A stretch of DNA of 64,000 nucleotides from Inonotus obliquus (Eukaryota; Basidiomycota; Agaricomycetes; Hymenochaetales; Hymenochaetaceae): contig JAJHTX010000002.1 in NCBI GenBank assembly GCA_032164295.1, positions 558,001-622,000 of the forward strand, read 5' to 3'. Positions 10,716 to 20,936 of this stretch are shown one piece after another; positions within the stretch are counted from its first letter, which is position 1, and each line of letters starts with the position of its first letter. The notes beneath the pieces are model-generated. The model did not search any database and was not told the DNA's origin. It saw only the letters and a list, made by a program, of their open reading frames with translations. The position numbers and the translations under genes were made by a program.

Positions 10716-11805
10716 GCGTTGGGTTTTGAGCTTTGAGCTTTGACTGAGTTCGGGAAGGAAAGTAGCACTGCATCGGTACATGCATTGTTCGGTCTTTTTT
10801 CACAGTTATTGTACATCCCAGCACAGAAGTCACACTCACACTCATACTCATACTCATACTTTGCCTTTGCCTTTTAAATGCTTTTTTGAACACCATCACC
10901 GGACACACACACACCATGTTCCACGACACGATCAGATGAATGCATTCATGTTCTCATGCTCTCGTTCTCGTTCTTCAACGTCCACACTCTTTTAGGTTTG
11001 GTGCGAATGCTTGAGTACTTTGTATTTTACTTTATGGCTATGGCTAAAGATTCCAAGATTCCAAGTTCGAGATTCGAGATTCGAGAATCATGCACTCTAT
11101 TCCCCGCTCTTCCCTCCGTGCGCTATCAGATTTCCTCTTCCTTTTCTTTTCCTCTTCCTTTTCCTATCCATTTCGTCGTTGTTCCTCTCTTCGAGTCCCT
11201 CCCTACCTACCTTCATCACTTCATCACTTATGGATACCGAGATGTTCTCGTATCATCGTATCATCGTATCATCGTTACATCGTTACATAATGCGAATGGA
11301 GCAAACGGCAAATAGCAAATGATTCCTTTTCTTTCCTACATTCACGATTACGAGTGAAGTTTGTGCATACGTTACGTTACGTTACGTTACGTCGATAGCG
11401 TTGCGTGTGATGAATATCAGAATAACTGTCTGATGCGCTGCCCGAGGTGGATGGGTAGTAGTGTTGAACTTCTCTTCTAGGATACGATACGTTCATTTCA
11501 CAGTGCCACGTTACGTAATCTCATTTATTTCTCAAGGTCTCAAGTTGCACGTGCTGCTCAATACGTATGTCGTGTCGATCATCCAAACTTCCAAACTTCC
11601 TAGTAACTCCTAACTCGAACTCGAACTCGATTTCCGACCTCCGACCTCCAACCGCCGACTCAAACTACCAGTACTAGTGACCGACTTGGACTTGAAGAGG
11701 CGTTTCGGATTACGCTTATCCTAAGACTTACATCCCATTTCCTTCCACGTCTCTTCACGTCCTTCTCAAACAACCGAGAACGAGAACGAGAACGCCTCCG
11801 CGGAA
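10716..11805. other. 1.1-kb intergenic region with short tandem repeats
   Basis: No gene is seen. Short tandem repeats include actcat copies near 10832-10858, atcatcgt copies near 11252-11275, and acgtt copies near 11371-11393. Long pyrimidine tracts at 11120-11190 give open frames on the plus strand, but these are compositional. Confidence 0.6.
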
Positions 11806-13271
11806 ATGCCTACGAAACTTAGGTTTAAAGGCGACAAAGCCAAGAAGAAGCGTAAACACGTAGATGGCGAGGGTTATGGAGAAGTTTTCGGAGAAGAAGG
11901 AGAAGAAGTAGGGGGGGATGGGTCGTCTCTTCGTCAGCGTCAGCGTCGTCGTAGGAGAAGGAGGGATGGAGATGAGGGAGATGAAGGAGATGAAGACGAG
12001 GATGGAGATGGAGATATGTGGGTGTTTCCGGAGAGAGTTGAAGAGATTCGAGGGCCGGTGTTTATTATGCATCTTTCGGATTCGGAGTCTGATTCGGGAG
12101 GTGGAGGTGGAGGTGGACCTTGTTGTGTTGCGTTTGATGCGACGAGGGGGAGGGCTGTGCTTGTTTCGTTGGATAAGGAGAGGGAGAAGGGGAAGGAGAG
12201 GGGGGAGGATGGGGGAGACGATGAAGCTGGAGCTGAAGGAGACGATGAAGCTGGAGCTGAAGGAGACGCTGAAGCTGAAGAGGATGTGGGAGAAGGAAGA
12301 GCGGAAGGAGTACGAGCGGAAGGAAAAGAAAGAAGAGAAATACTATCAAAAACCCCAACAGACGTCTCTCAAGTCTGGGTAGCAACACGCGTAGCAGGTT
12401 CCGATACGCTCACCTTACGAACAGGTATACCTTCATCTACCGGGTCAGGCGAGACGAAGTTTCTGTCTTGTGATGAACATGGATTGGTTTCTGCTTATCG
12501 TGAAGCTAGAGGTCCACAGGAGTCTTGGACTCCTGTTGTCCTCTCTTCTGACTCTGACGCTAATTCTGGTTCGGGTGGAAGTGGAAGTGGGATGGTAGCG
12601 TTCCAAAGTATCTACGAGAAATATCTAAGCGTGGATGAAGTCGCTGGTGGAGGGAAGACGTTAAGAGGAGACGGCGAAACCATCGGGTCAAACGAAAAGT
12701 TCTTGGTAAAAGTTCAGGCAAAGTATAAGAAAGAGGCTGGTGAGGAGGAGAGGAAGAAGAGGGAAGGAGAGAGGAAGGCTAGGATTGATGAAGCTGGGAC
12801 GAAGTAAGTCTTTCTTTCTTTCTTTCTTTGCGTTGCTTTGTGGTTAGGATTTGTTGACCTGGTTTCTTCTCGCAGTAAAACTTTTCAAGCTTGGGGTGCT
12901 GGTAGATCTATCGTGTCACAGGGTGATAAGAAAGAGGTGCGTTTCTTTCTTCTTCTTCTTCTTCTTCTTCTTCTTCTTCTTTCTTCTTCTTCCCTTGAAT
13001 CTACACGATACACGGTATTGATTGATAATGCTCCGTGCTCCATGCTCTACAGTTGAAAAAAGCTCGTAAAGAAGGGAAGTTGGCAGAAGCTTTGTTAGAT
13101 CGACGTGCGAAGTTGAAAAGGTAAAGAATTATTTCGTGATTTGTTTTTTCTTTCTTCTTTCTTCATGATTCGATTTTGATTTTGGTGTTGATGTTGATTT
13201 TGATTCTGATTTTGATTTTGATTCTGATTTTTTTTTCCGAATGTGAATGGTATAGTGATAGGTTCTGTTAA
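11806..13271 (+). CDS. FRG1: FRG1-like protein (actin-crosslinking/fascin fold)
   Basis: FRG1 is a conserved nuclear and nucleolar protein linked to pre-mRNA splicing and actin bundling. Four exons (11806-12803, 12876-12936, 13053-13120, 13256-13271) give 380 residues. The basic N-terminus (LRFKGDKAKKKRKH) and the C-terminal block match the family: KYLSVDE, FLVKVQAKYKKE, then TFQAWGAG, GDKKELKKARKEGKLAEALLDRR and the final SDRFC. Two acidic or basic low-complexity insertions interrupt the N-terminal half: an arginine run at about 47-53 followed by GDEGDEGDEDEDGDGD, and an acidic segment at about 137-160 coded by a 24-bp minisatellite at 12214-12282. Intron 2 contains a CTT run (about 12945-12990) and intron 3 a gattttgattttgatt run. 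The last coding exon is only 16 nt. Confidence 0.9.
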
Positions 13272-14163
13272 AGCCCTTCCTACAGATGGGCGGCGAGAAG
13301 AGAAGAAATCGACGGAATCGACGGACGGACTGTTTCCCTCCCTCGACTGGTACTGGTGCCACGGTCACCTTGATCGCGATCAGGCCAATCGAAGAAAGAA
13401 TATAACAAAGCAAAGGGTTGCGCATCGGAGCTTTCGTTGGATCGAGTTTCGTACCGTCGCTATCTGCGGTTTATATCGTCTGTTGTCTGTTGTCTCGGAT
13501 GTAGGATGTAGGGTGTAAGATGTAAGATGTAAGATGTAAGATGCAGGATGTACAGTTTACAATTTACAATTCATAATCTATAATCTACAATCGAGCCGCT
13601 TCGCATCCTATCTTTTGTCTTTTGTCTTTTGCCTTTCTCCGAGTCTTTCTCCGAGTCTTTCAACAAAGCAACAAAGCAACACGGCTTACTATTTCTCTAT
13701 TCCACTATTCACTGTCGGTCCGATCCCCTCGGGCTCTTCACCCAGACCCTCTTCCCTCTTCCCTCTTCCCTCTTCCCTCTTCCCTCTTCCCTCTTCCCTC
13801 TTCCCTCTTTCCCCATCGACAAATCCCCTCACTCGAAACCTCGAAACCTCCAAACCTCCTAACCTCCTAACCTCCAAACCTCCTAAACCCCCGAATTCCT
13901 AACCTCCTAACCCCCGAATTCCTAACTCCCCGAAAAGATCGTCACTATAACATTATCATTATCATCATCCAACCAAGAACGTGGACGTGGACTCGTGGAA
14001 TCACTCACGAAACGCCAGATATTTGGATGTACGATGTACATACCGATTTAACACCAATAATAAAACAACAAGTCTCATTGTCTGGAATAGCGCAAACCTC
14101 ACGTTTCGCATTTTTGCGTTTGTGGCCGGATGCATAACTTCAACCTACGATTCGTATCGTACC
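13272..14163. repeat. Cluster of simple tandem repeats
   Basis: No gene is seen. Four perfect copies of the heptamer gtaagat lie at 13515-13542. Eight perfect copies of the heptamer cttccct occupy 13751-13806. A degenerate cctaacctc/cgaaacctc array follows at about 13815-13925. Different repeat families in one kilobase suggest a hotspot for slippage. Open frames across the array in three frames are a result of its composition. Confidence 0.8.
13751..13806 (+). repeat. Heptamer microsatellite (cttccct)8
   Basis: Eight perfect tandem copies of a 7-bp unit, flanked by partial units. Lengths not divisible by three and the lack of a surrounding gene suggest a non-coding array. Confidence 0.95.
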
Positions 14164-14165
14164 TA

Positions 14166-15665
14166 CTGTGCATCACCCATTAACGCACAGTTTAAGGATT
14201 TTTGCTCAACACAAGTTCAACATATGCAATTTGTACGAAAAAAAACTACACTATCATGCAGCCTGCCATCCTAAGAACACAATTCACGATTTTTATGGGG
14301 GACTGATGTATGTAGAATATTCTATTGAATTTACGAATGGAGGTGTCGAAAATCGCGCGTCGAAGTGAAAGACCCCTTAACGCACAGTCGTGGGAAAATT
14401 GACTGTGCGTTATCGATGGTGAGTGCTAATATTGTGTCTCGTCGCACACTTCCTCTACTTAACTCACCGATAAACAGCCAATCTCTTTCCGTGCGCATTG
14501 AAAGTCTCACAGCTGCACTGTATAAGCGCGCATCATCAAAAGTTCACTCCGTTCATCGCCATGTCTGCCAGGCTCTTGTGCTGCAATCGTGTCTTAATCG
14601 CTGCGTCGAACACTTCCCTCACCTCATACTCTCATCTTCGCACCGATAAACAGCCAATTTCTTTCCATGCACATCGACAGTCTCATTACTGCACTGCTGC
14701 ACTGCTCAAGCGCGCATCGGACGAAGATGCCTCCGTGCATCGCCATGTCTGTCAGGTTCTCGTGCTGCTTTTGGCGCCATGGATGGAGAAGACCGTGCCA
14801 GAGATGAACAACGTCGCCGAATACATGCTTTGCTCAATTTGAAATAAAAGCGAAGACATCGCCATGTCTTTCCGCACGCCGCACTACTTCTGGCGTCACG
14901 GACGGAGAAGCTCATGCCAGAGATGAACAACGTCGCCGATTATATGCTTTACTCGACTTGAGATACGAACGAAACCGTGGATTTGGAAGCTTGCAAGTTC
15001 TGGCTTACCTTTTTCAGAGGTTACAGATGGCTTACATCGCTTGATTCAATAAATTAGCTATAAAAGCGGCCCAGAAGTATGAAAAACACCATACTTACAC
15101 CTGTACTACTGAATTGCTAATATTAATTTCAATTCTGTATCATTCAGCATGGAGCTTTGTAGGTACATATAGTGACCTATATACTAGCATAATATCCAAA
15201 AGTTGTATGTTTTTGTTCAGAGGAACAAATTTAAAAAAAGATTGAAAAGTCGGATTGTATCCAGTTCTCACATGATCGGACTCCACTTTGAGCAGCGTAA
15301 ACGACATCCTGTAACTCGACACACAGCTAGTATCATGCTTTGAAATTTTGCACAATAGTTCCACTGACCCATAGCTAGTACTGTACAAAATTTCAGCGCG
15401 CCAGCTGCACGTCTCATAATTGTACCAATAATACAATGCGTGAGAAAGTTCTCAGTTCACAAAAGGTAACTGATTTGGAAAGAATGCCGCACTGTGCGCT
15501 TGAGATCTCAGCATACACTAGGTCTTTCTACACCGAAATTTACAAGACAGTAGATATCATCACTGGCTACCTGTGCACAAACTCGTAGGTCGAACGATGA
15601 AGATTTGAGTGAGCTACAGCAAAAGTGTGCGTTAAGGGGTCATTGTGCGTTGAGGTCACGCACAG
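14166..15665. mobile_element. Non-autonomous TIR DNA transposon, about 1.5 kb, TA-flanked
   Basis: The two ends are imperfect inverted repeats: CTGTGCATCACCCATTAACG at 14166-14185 against the reverse complement of 15644-15665, each flanked by TA (14164-14165 and 15666-15667). Inside each end a second inverted pair is exact over 16 bp (gaccccttaacgcaca at 14371-14386 and its complement at 15626-15641). A perfect 11-bp hairpin (aacgcacagtc) lies at 14379-14410. The interior has no transposase frame. It contains diverged direct repeats: cgataaacagccaat at about 14470 and 14645, catcgccatgtct at 14557, 14739 and 14857, and gagatgaacaacgtcgccga at 14801 and 14920. A TA target duplication fits Tc1/mariner-type elements, but assignment is an inference. 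Confidence 0.6.
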
Positions 15666-15887
15666 TATGCCTTATTTTTGATTCATATATTCTTGAGTTC
15701 AAAGTTAGCTTACGCAGGATAGGATAGGATAGGATAGGGAACTTCAGTATTTGGGACTCACGAGTCACAAGTGTAGTGCAGAGTAATTTCTCCGAGTTAT
15801 GTATTACAAGTAACTCTCATTTCAAAACTTGCATGCTTCCAAGTGAGAAACAATCTTATCAATATCGTGTTCTGAGTCTATACAATA

Positions 15888-16036
15888 CAGCCTAGTACAG
15901 CTGATGGGTAAGTCACGTGCATGACTAATCATCAAACCTTGCCATATATGTAAAAAATCGAAGAAAATCTTCACTCGATAAGGGAATTTGATTGTTACAT
16001 AATTCACGTGACTTACCCATCAGCTGTACTAGGCTG
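15888..16036. mobile_element. 149-bp MITE with perfect 32-bp terminal inverted repeats
   Basis: Positions 15888-15919 and 16005-16036 are exact reverse complements over 32 bp, starting CAGCCTAGTACAGCTGATGG and ending in the palindrome CACGTG. The spacer is 85 bp. TA dinucleotides flank both sides (15886-15887 and 16037-16038), as expected for a TA-target element. Identity of the two ends indicates recent insertion. No coding capacity. Confidence 0.85.
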
Positions 16037-16038
16037 TA

Positions 16039-16329
16039 GAGGACTTTCGCAACCAAACGGTGGAGGGCCAAGACCGTTTGTTTGGAGTTTTGGGGTGCAC
16101 AGCTTGAGCAATGACAAATGACATTGTGTAATACTTACCAGTTCTCGGCACCCCATTTCCGGAAGTCACACTTGTGTCGCTCACTTCCTCGGTGGAGAGA
16201 GATGTTACCTGATTTGGAATAGTGACGCTCTGTGACAGCATTTGCGGCTGAATTACAAATAAAGTTTACTCTTGGGTAGAAAGGGGGCACGGTTTGGTTT
16301 TTCCCCACCGTTTGGTTGCGAAAGTCCTC
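16039..16329. mobile_element. 291-bp MITE with perfect 25-bp terminal inverted repeats
   Basis: Positions 16039-16063 (GAGGACTTTCGCAACCAAAC then GGTGG) and 16305-16329 are exact reverse complements over 25 bp. TA flanks both sides at 16037-16038 and 16330-16331. The left TA is also the right flank of the neighbouring 149-bp element. The terminal sequences of the two elements are unrelated, so they belong to different families. No coding capacity. It lies 90 bp beyond the 3' end of the tRNA-Phe gene. Confidence 0.85.
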
Positions 16330-16419
16330 TAATAGAAAAACAGATAACATATTTTTTGTTGTTGTGGAAGATGCTCTTAGTGGGCAATCAGAAAAAAACA
16401 AAAACGCTATGCCTTGCAA

Positions 16420-16492
16420 TGCCACGACCCTGGCTCGAACAGGGGACCTTTAGAACTTCAGTCTACTGCTCTCCCAGCTGAGCTATCGCGGC
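16420..16492 (-). tRNA. tRNA-Phe (GAA)
   Basis: On the minus strand the 73-nt sequence starts GCCGCGATAGCTCAGCTGGG and folds as a standard tRNA. The acceptor stem is GCCGCGA with TCGTGGC and discriminator A. The D-arm contains GCTCAGCTGGGAGAGC. The anticodon loop is CTGAAGT, giving anticodon GAA. The T-arm contains CTGTTCGAGCCAG, a good B box. One G-A mismatch closes the anticodon stem. No intron. Downstream on the same strand are T-runs (the A-runs at 16391-16404 on the plus strand) suitable as a Pol III terminator. Confidence 0.95.
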
Positions 16493-16918
16493 ACTTGAAA
16501 CATTGGAAAATCCTTTCTTTCTCACTCGTTTTACCACTTATTGTGTACTCTGTCAACGTCAATTTCGTTTCACTCACGCTAACCTGAGGTACACTCATAC
16601 ACACTATGTTGCTTATGACCTCAATTTACCCAACAGGACGAACACTAACCTTTGAAACTACTCTATATGTCAGATGAGTCGGACTGGGAGGCTGGAGCTC
16701 GGCTAGAATCTGCATCCGGGCTCCGAGTCCCATATGGATGCCATCACGAGAAGCTTGCTAAAATCTTATAAGCGACTAAAGCATGACTCAATATTTCAAT
16801 GCCGATGAGATCAGGGATATAGAGTACAAAGGGAGAAGATGATGGTTGTGGTTCTCTCTGCGGTCTTTGTTCCCCGTCTTTTGTTCTCTCGTTTTCTTGT
16901 TGGGACACTGGTGCTCGT
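16493..16918. other. Intergenic region upstream of the MFS transporter gene
   Basis: No gene is seen in these 426 bp between tRNA-Phe (transcribed leftward) and the transporter. A C/T-rich leader (tctctctgcggtctttgttcc region, 16851-16910) precedes the start codon. Confidence 0.6.
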
Positions 16919-18771
16919 ATGGCGGGTGGAATAGACGAGGTGGTAGTCGTATCGGCTAGGGGTAGTACTGGTACTGCTGCTGAAGTACTGGATAATGAAC
17001 GGATTTCGGCAGTTCCTCCTGGTTCGACAGGCCCGGGAGTCCATGGTGCTTTGCGAAAGTTGAAAGAGTCATACATGCATACGTACACTGCGTGTACGAT
17101 GTTCGCTTCCGTCGGTGGATTTCTCTTTGGTTTCGATACCGGTGAGTATTACTTCTATCCAACGATAGCGAAAGGTCAGCCTTTCTGACTTTATTCTTCA
17201 GGCTCGATTGGACCTGTAACAACCATGTCCCAGTTCCACGATAAATTCGGCCCAATCACGCCAACCGTACAAGGCCTCATCGTTTCCTCCATCCTTATCA
17301 CAGCAGCGACTTTTTCTCTCTTCGCCGGTCCAGTCTCCGATAGGATTTCTCGGAAATATACTATGACGGTTGGAGGAGCTATCTTCGCGATTGGTTCGGC
17401 TATCGTTGCGTCTGCATCAAAGTTACCTCAACTTTTTGTGGGGAGATGTTTGGCGGGTGCTGGAGAGGGATTGTTCTTGTCTGTTGTGACTGTGTATACA
17501 TGCGAAATTGCACCTGCGGCTATTCGTGGTACTCTCGCGTGTACTATTCAGTTATTTATAACGCTTGGAGTTGCTTCAGGTGCGTAACCTATGCAAGCGA
17601 ATGAGTTACTCGTTTATGTTATTGGTCAACTGGATGCTGATATTTGTTGTAGGATATTTCGTTTGTTATGGCACGAATAGGATAGCGGGAGATATGTCCT
17701 GGCGTACGCCATTCGTTCTTCAATCGATCGTATCAGCCTGTTTCTCCGTAGGCTCTCCATTCCTTGTCCACTCCCCACGTTGGCTTTTACATGTCGGACG
17801 ACACGAAGAAGCGCTCAAAGCCTGGACACGTCTCGGTCTCGGTCCAACAGAAGCAGAAAAGGAAGACATCAAAACCGGGAACGCCGAACGCGAACAAAAG
17901 CAAAAACAGAATAAACATAATTGGAAAAACGAGTTGCGTCAAATGTGGAGGAGAGATATTAGGAAAAGAACGTTTTTGGGATGTTTCCTTATGGGAATGC
18001 AGCAACTGAGTGGGATTGATGGGGTGTTGTATTATGCTCCTGTTTTGTTTTCACAGGCGGGGTTGTCTTCGACGAGAGCGGCGTTTTTGGCTTCGGGAGT
18101 TTCGGGGTTATTGAACGTTGCGTGCACGGTTGTTACGCAACCTTTCCAAGATAAATGTTCGTTCGTCTCATGTCTTTTTTCTATGTGACATGTCTAAGCC
18201 TGGTACTTTGACAGGGGGCAGACGTTCATCAATCCTCCTCGGCGGGTCGGCAATCGCAACTTGCATGCTCAGCATCGGTGCCATCTACGCCTCAAGCGCA
18301 CATACGACCCAAGCCGGCCGTTGGGCCATCATAATCCTCATCTACCTCTTCGTCATCGCATTCTCCATGTCCTGGGCAATCGTCATCCGTACTTGCGCCT
18401 CAGAAATCCAACCTTCTCACACACGAGCAGCCGCTACGAGTCTAGGTCAAGCAGCAAATTGGTTTGTCAATTGGGTCGTTGCATTCTCCACCCCTCTTTT
18501 CCTCGCGCGTTCAACGAGTGGCCCGTATTTCTTATTTGGAGCTTGTTCGGCTATGACGGTGACGGTTTCTGCTGCACTCTTGCCGGAGAGTAAGGGCGTG
18601 AGTCTTGAGAGACTTGATGAGATTTTTCAGATTAGTCCTTGGCGAAGGATTGTCAAGGAGATGCATTTGAATGGAAAGCGTGCGTCCTCGCATCTTGTGA
18701 GAGTCCGTTCTGGGCATGATATCGAGATGGCGGTTGTGCAAGAGGAGCCAGTCACCCCGAATAAGGAGTGA
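16919..18771 (+). CDS. MFS sugar-type transporter
   Basis: This is a plasma-membrane major facilitator of the sugar transporter family, 553 residues, from four exons (16919-17141, 17202-17579, 17653-18156, 18215-18771). The first transmembrane segment holds FASVGGFLFGFDTGSIG. The loop signature DRISRK follows TM2, and later come SPRWLL, MQQLSGIDGVLYYAP (the QQxxG motif that binds hexose in related transporters), DKWGRRSS and the closing LPESKGVSLERLDEIF. The central cytosolic loop is rich in Lys, Gln and Glu. The N-terminal 50 residues are cytosolic. The substrate cannot be told from sequence; hexose, pentose or quinate-type substrates are all possible. In the QQxxG motif the usual Asn is replaced by Asp (SGID), which could shift specificity or couple transport to protons. 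The start at 16919 is the only ATG in frame before TM1. Confidence 0.9.
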
Positions 18772-18966
18772 AGGAAAGTGGGTAGGAACGGAACGATGCA
18801 TCAGTGTCTATGATGGTATGAAACGATGCCAAGATGCTACGAGCATATTGCAATGCGTCCCGTTGAATACTGTCACCTTTGTTAGGGGATTCTCAAATAT
18901 ACAGACACCAAACTTCAAGAATAGAAAGCCCGTCTAACTCTACTAAAGGAAAATCTATCGCTTCTT

Positions 18967-20223
18967 CTATGCAATAGTATATTTACCATAATTCTTTTCT
19001 GGGTCAAATACCTATCGCGATGCATGAGTCTATGCAACAATATCCAGTAATAACTGTGACTCACCTCCCACCTAGATGCTGGGAAGATATGTTTGTTACG
19101 CTGGTACCAACTGCGTTCGACAACTTTGCCTGCATGCGATTCGTCCTTTTCGATTGTTGCATCAGCTAGCAGGCGGACATCGTCGTGTACGTCGAAGTTG
19201 AAGAGAGGGCCAGATTTGCCACGGGCCTTGTTGACAATGAAATCGTAGAATGTATAGTGCTGGAAACTGCGGGTAAGAATTCGAAACAATGATCAGAGTC
19301 CCAAAGTACGAACATGTGGTACAATGAGATCTTCCTGGAAAATCACAATGATCACAATGAGTGAGAGATCGATTCTAGCTGTGGTAAAGCCACCCTTACC
19401 TTGATATACATCAGATTATCAACACTAACACCACGAAGCTCAGGGAATTGTTGTCGGCACTTTTCAAGGAAAGTACTGATGCTATCCCCTTTCTTGCACT
19501 GAACCGCGGACATTAGTTTACGGAGGTGAGCCACTTGAAGAACAACGTACAGCAACGGCTTTCCGGTGGCCACTCCCATCCCAGTAAGAATAAGTAATTT
19601 CGATCTCCTCTTTCTTTAGCTCCTCTTGTTTTCGCAGCCATTCCTTTCGCAGTTCCTCGCGTTCTCGCCTTTCTTGCTCTTCTCTATCCCTGTCAGGGAG
19701 GAAAGAAGTGTCGACGTTTGGGTTTTTGCCGAGTTTCGCTTTCTTGACCGTCGTCTCTGTACTATTACCGTTAGGTGTGTTCGTCCCAGACGGGCCGTCA
19801 CCGTCTCCCTCTTCTTCATCAGCAAAAGATAACTTTGCATTTTGCGCCCTTTTCCGTTTCTTAGCTTTCTTCTTCTCTTCCCTAAACGTACCTCCACGTC
19901 CTGTAAGCCACCCACCCCAGCAATTCCTGATAAAAACAGAAAAAAACATACTTGAGTTCGTCCGTCTTCGCAGCGATGCGCGCCTTCTCCTCTTCAAGAG
20001 CTTTACGTTTTGCCTGGAAGTCCTCAAGCCTTACGAGACCGACTGTTGTCTGTTTGAGCGTGTCCTCCATGGAATCATTCTGACCGACGAACTTCGCGGC
20101 GGAGGGACGTGCTTTCTCCGTCTCGCTAATGAGTTTCTCTTTTTGCTTTTCATACTCTTCACGAGCACGAGCACGCTCCTTTGCGAAGTGGTCTTCGTAG
20201 CGAGTTTCTGGTTTTCCGGTCAT
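18967..20223 (-). CDS. XAP5/FAM50 family protein
   Basis: FAM50/XAP5 proteins are conserved nuclear proteins associated with spliceosomes. Six exons on the minus strand (19952-20223, 19551-19881, 19400-19498, 19314-19334, 19065-19259, 18967-19011) give 320 residues. The N-terminal half is coiled and charged, with [17 protein letters not shown]. The C-terminal half carries the family signature: [99 protein letters not shown] and the end [12 protein letters not shown]. Exon 4 is only 21 nt, coding EDLIVPH. The alternative acceptors in intron 1 were settled by keeping the frame into [11 protein letters not shown]. The gene is divergent from uS13m, with 184 bp between start codons. Confidence 0.93.
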
Positions 20224-20407
20224 GATTTACGATGATTGTAGGGCGAAAAAGAAGGGCAAAATGATGTTGAGTGCAAGAGATGAGTGATGGTGTGACGGGA
20301 CTATGTCACACGCGTTCTTCTAACTGGCAGACCAGACCAGTTTGCGACTACGAACGAACCAACGTAAACATTTGCGAAGACTCACGCCAAAGGGGCAGGC
20401 TGGCAAG

Positions 20408-20936
20408 ATGGTGTTTGTCATGGGCAAAAAGCTGCCCGATAAGAAGCTGGCAAGAGTAAGCAATGCCCGTTTGTCTTGGAAGAGTCCCACTGAATATCCC
20501 TTTCTAGGTCGCCCTTCAATCCTTCCACGGAATCGGCGAGCACCTCGCCGACCGCGTGTGCGCCCGTCTTCAGATACACAGGACACAGCGTATACGGAAC
20601 CTAACTCAGCACCAAATCACAGCACTTACGTCCTTCCTATCGTCTCCTCATACTGCACCTGCGATGGCACGGTTACCACTCGCACAACCAGGCATATTAG
20701 AATCACCTACCCCATTCGATTCCGCGAAGCTTCATCTCAACAAAAAGGATCCATTATTAAAGATAAAAGTAGAAACGGAGCTGCGGCGCGAAGTACGCGA
20801 GAATATTGCGCACCAGCGTATGATCGGAAGTTATGTTGGTAGAAGGCACGCGATGGGTTTGCCGGTCAGAGGTCAGAACACACAGAACAATGCGAAGAAC
20901 GCGAAGAAGTTCAATAGGATAGAGAGGTGGTTATAG
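20408..20936 (+). CDS. Mitochondrial ribosomal protein uS13m
   Basis: uS13m sits in the head of the mitochondrial small subunit, near the decoding-site tRNA and the uL5 bridge. Two exons (20408-20455, 20508-20936) give 158 residues. After the short [10 protein letters not shown] start, the family blocks follow: [63 protein letters not shown] and [10 protein letters not shown]. The start at 20408 is preferred over the in-frame ATG at 20420 because related fungal proteins begin with a similar hydrophobic MV segment. No cleavable presequence is obvious, as in other uS13m proteins. Confidence 0.92.

Noticed and set aside
13615..13902. Three overlapping open frames over the cttccct array
   Set aside because: A heptamer repeat without stop codons opens all frames; no coding evidence.
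13815..13925. Telomere-like C-strand repeat (cctaacctc units)
   Set aside because: Units are irregular and do not match the CCCTAA telomere repeat of most fungi; it sits inside a simple-repeat cluster.
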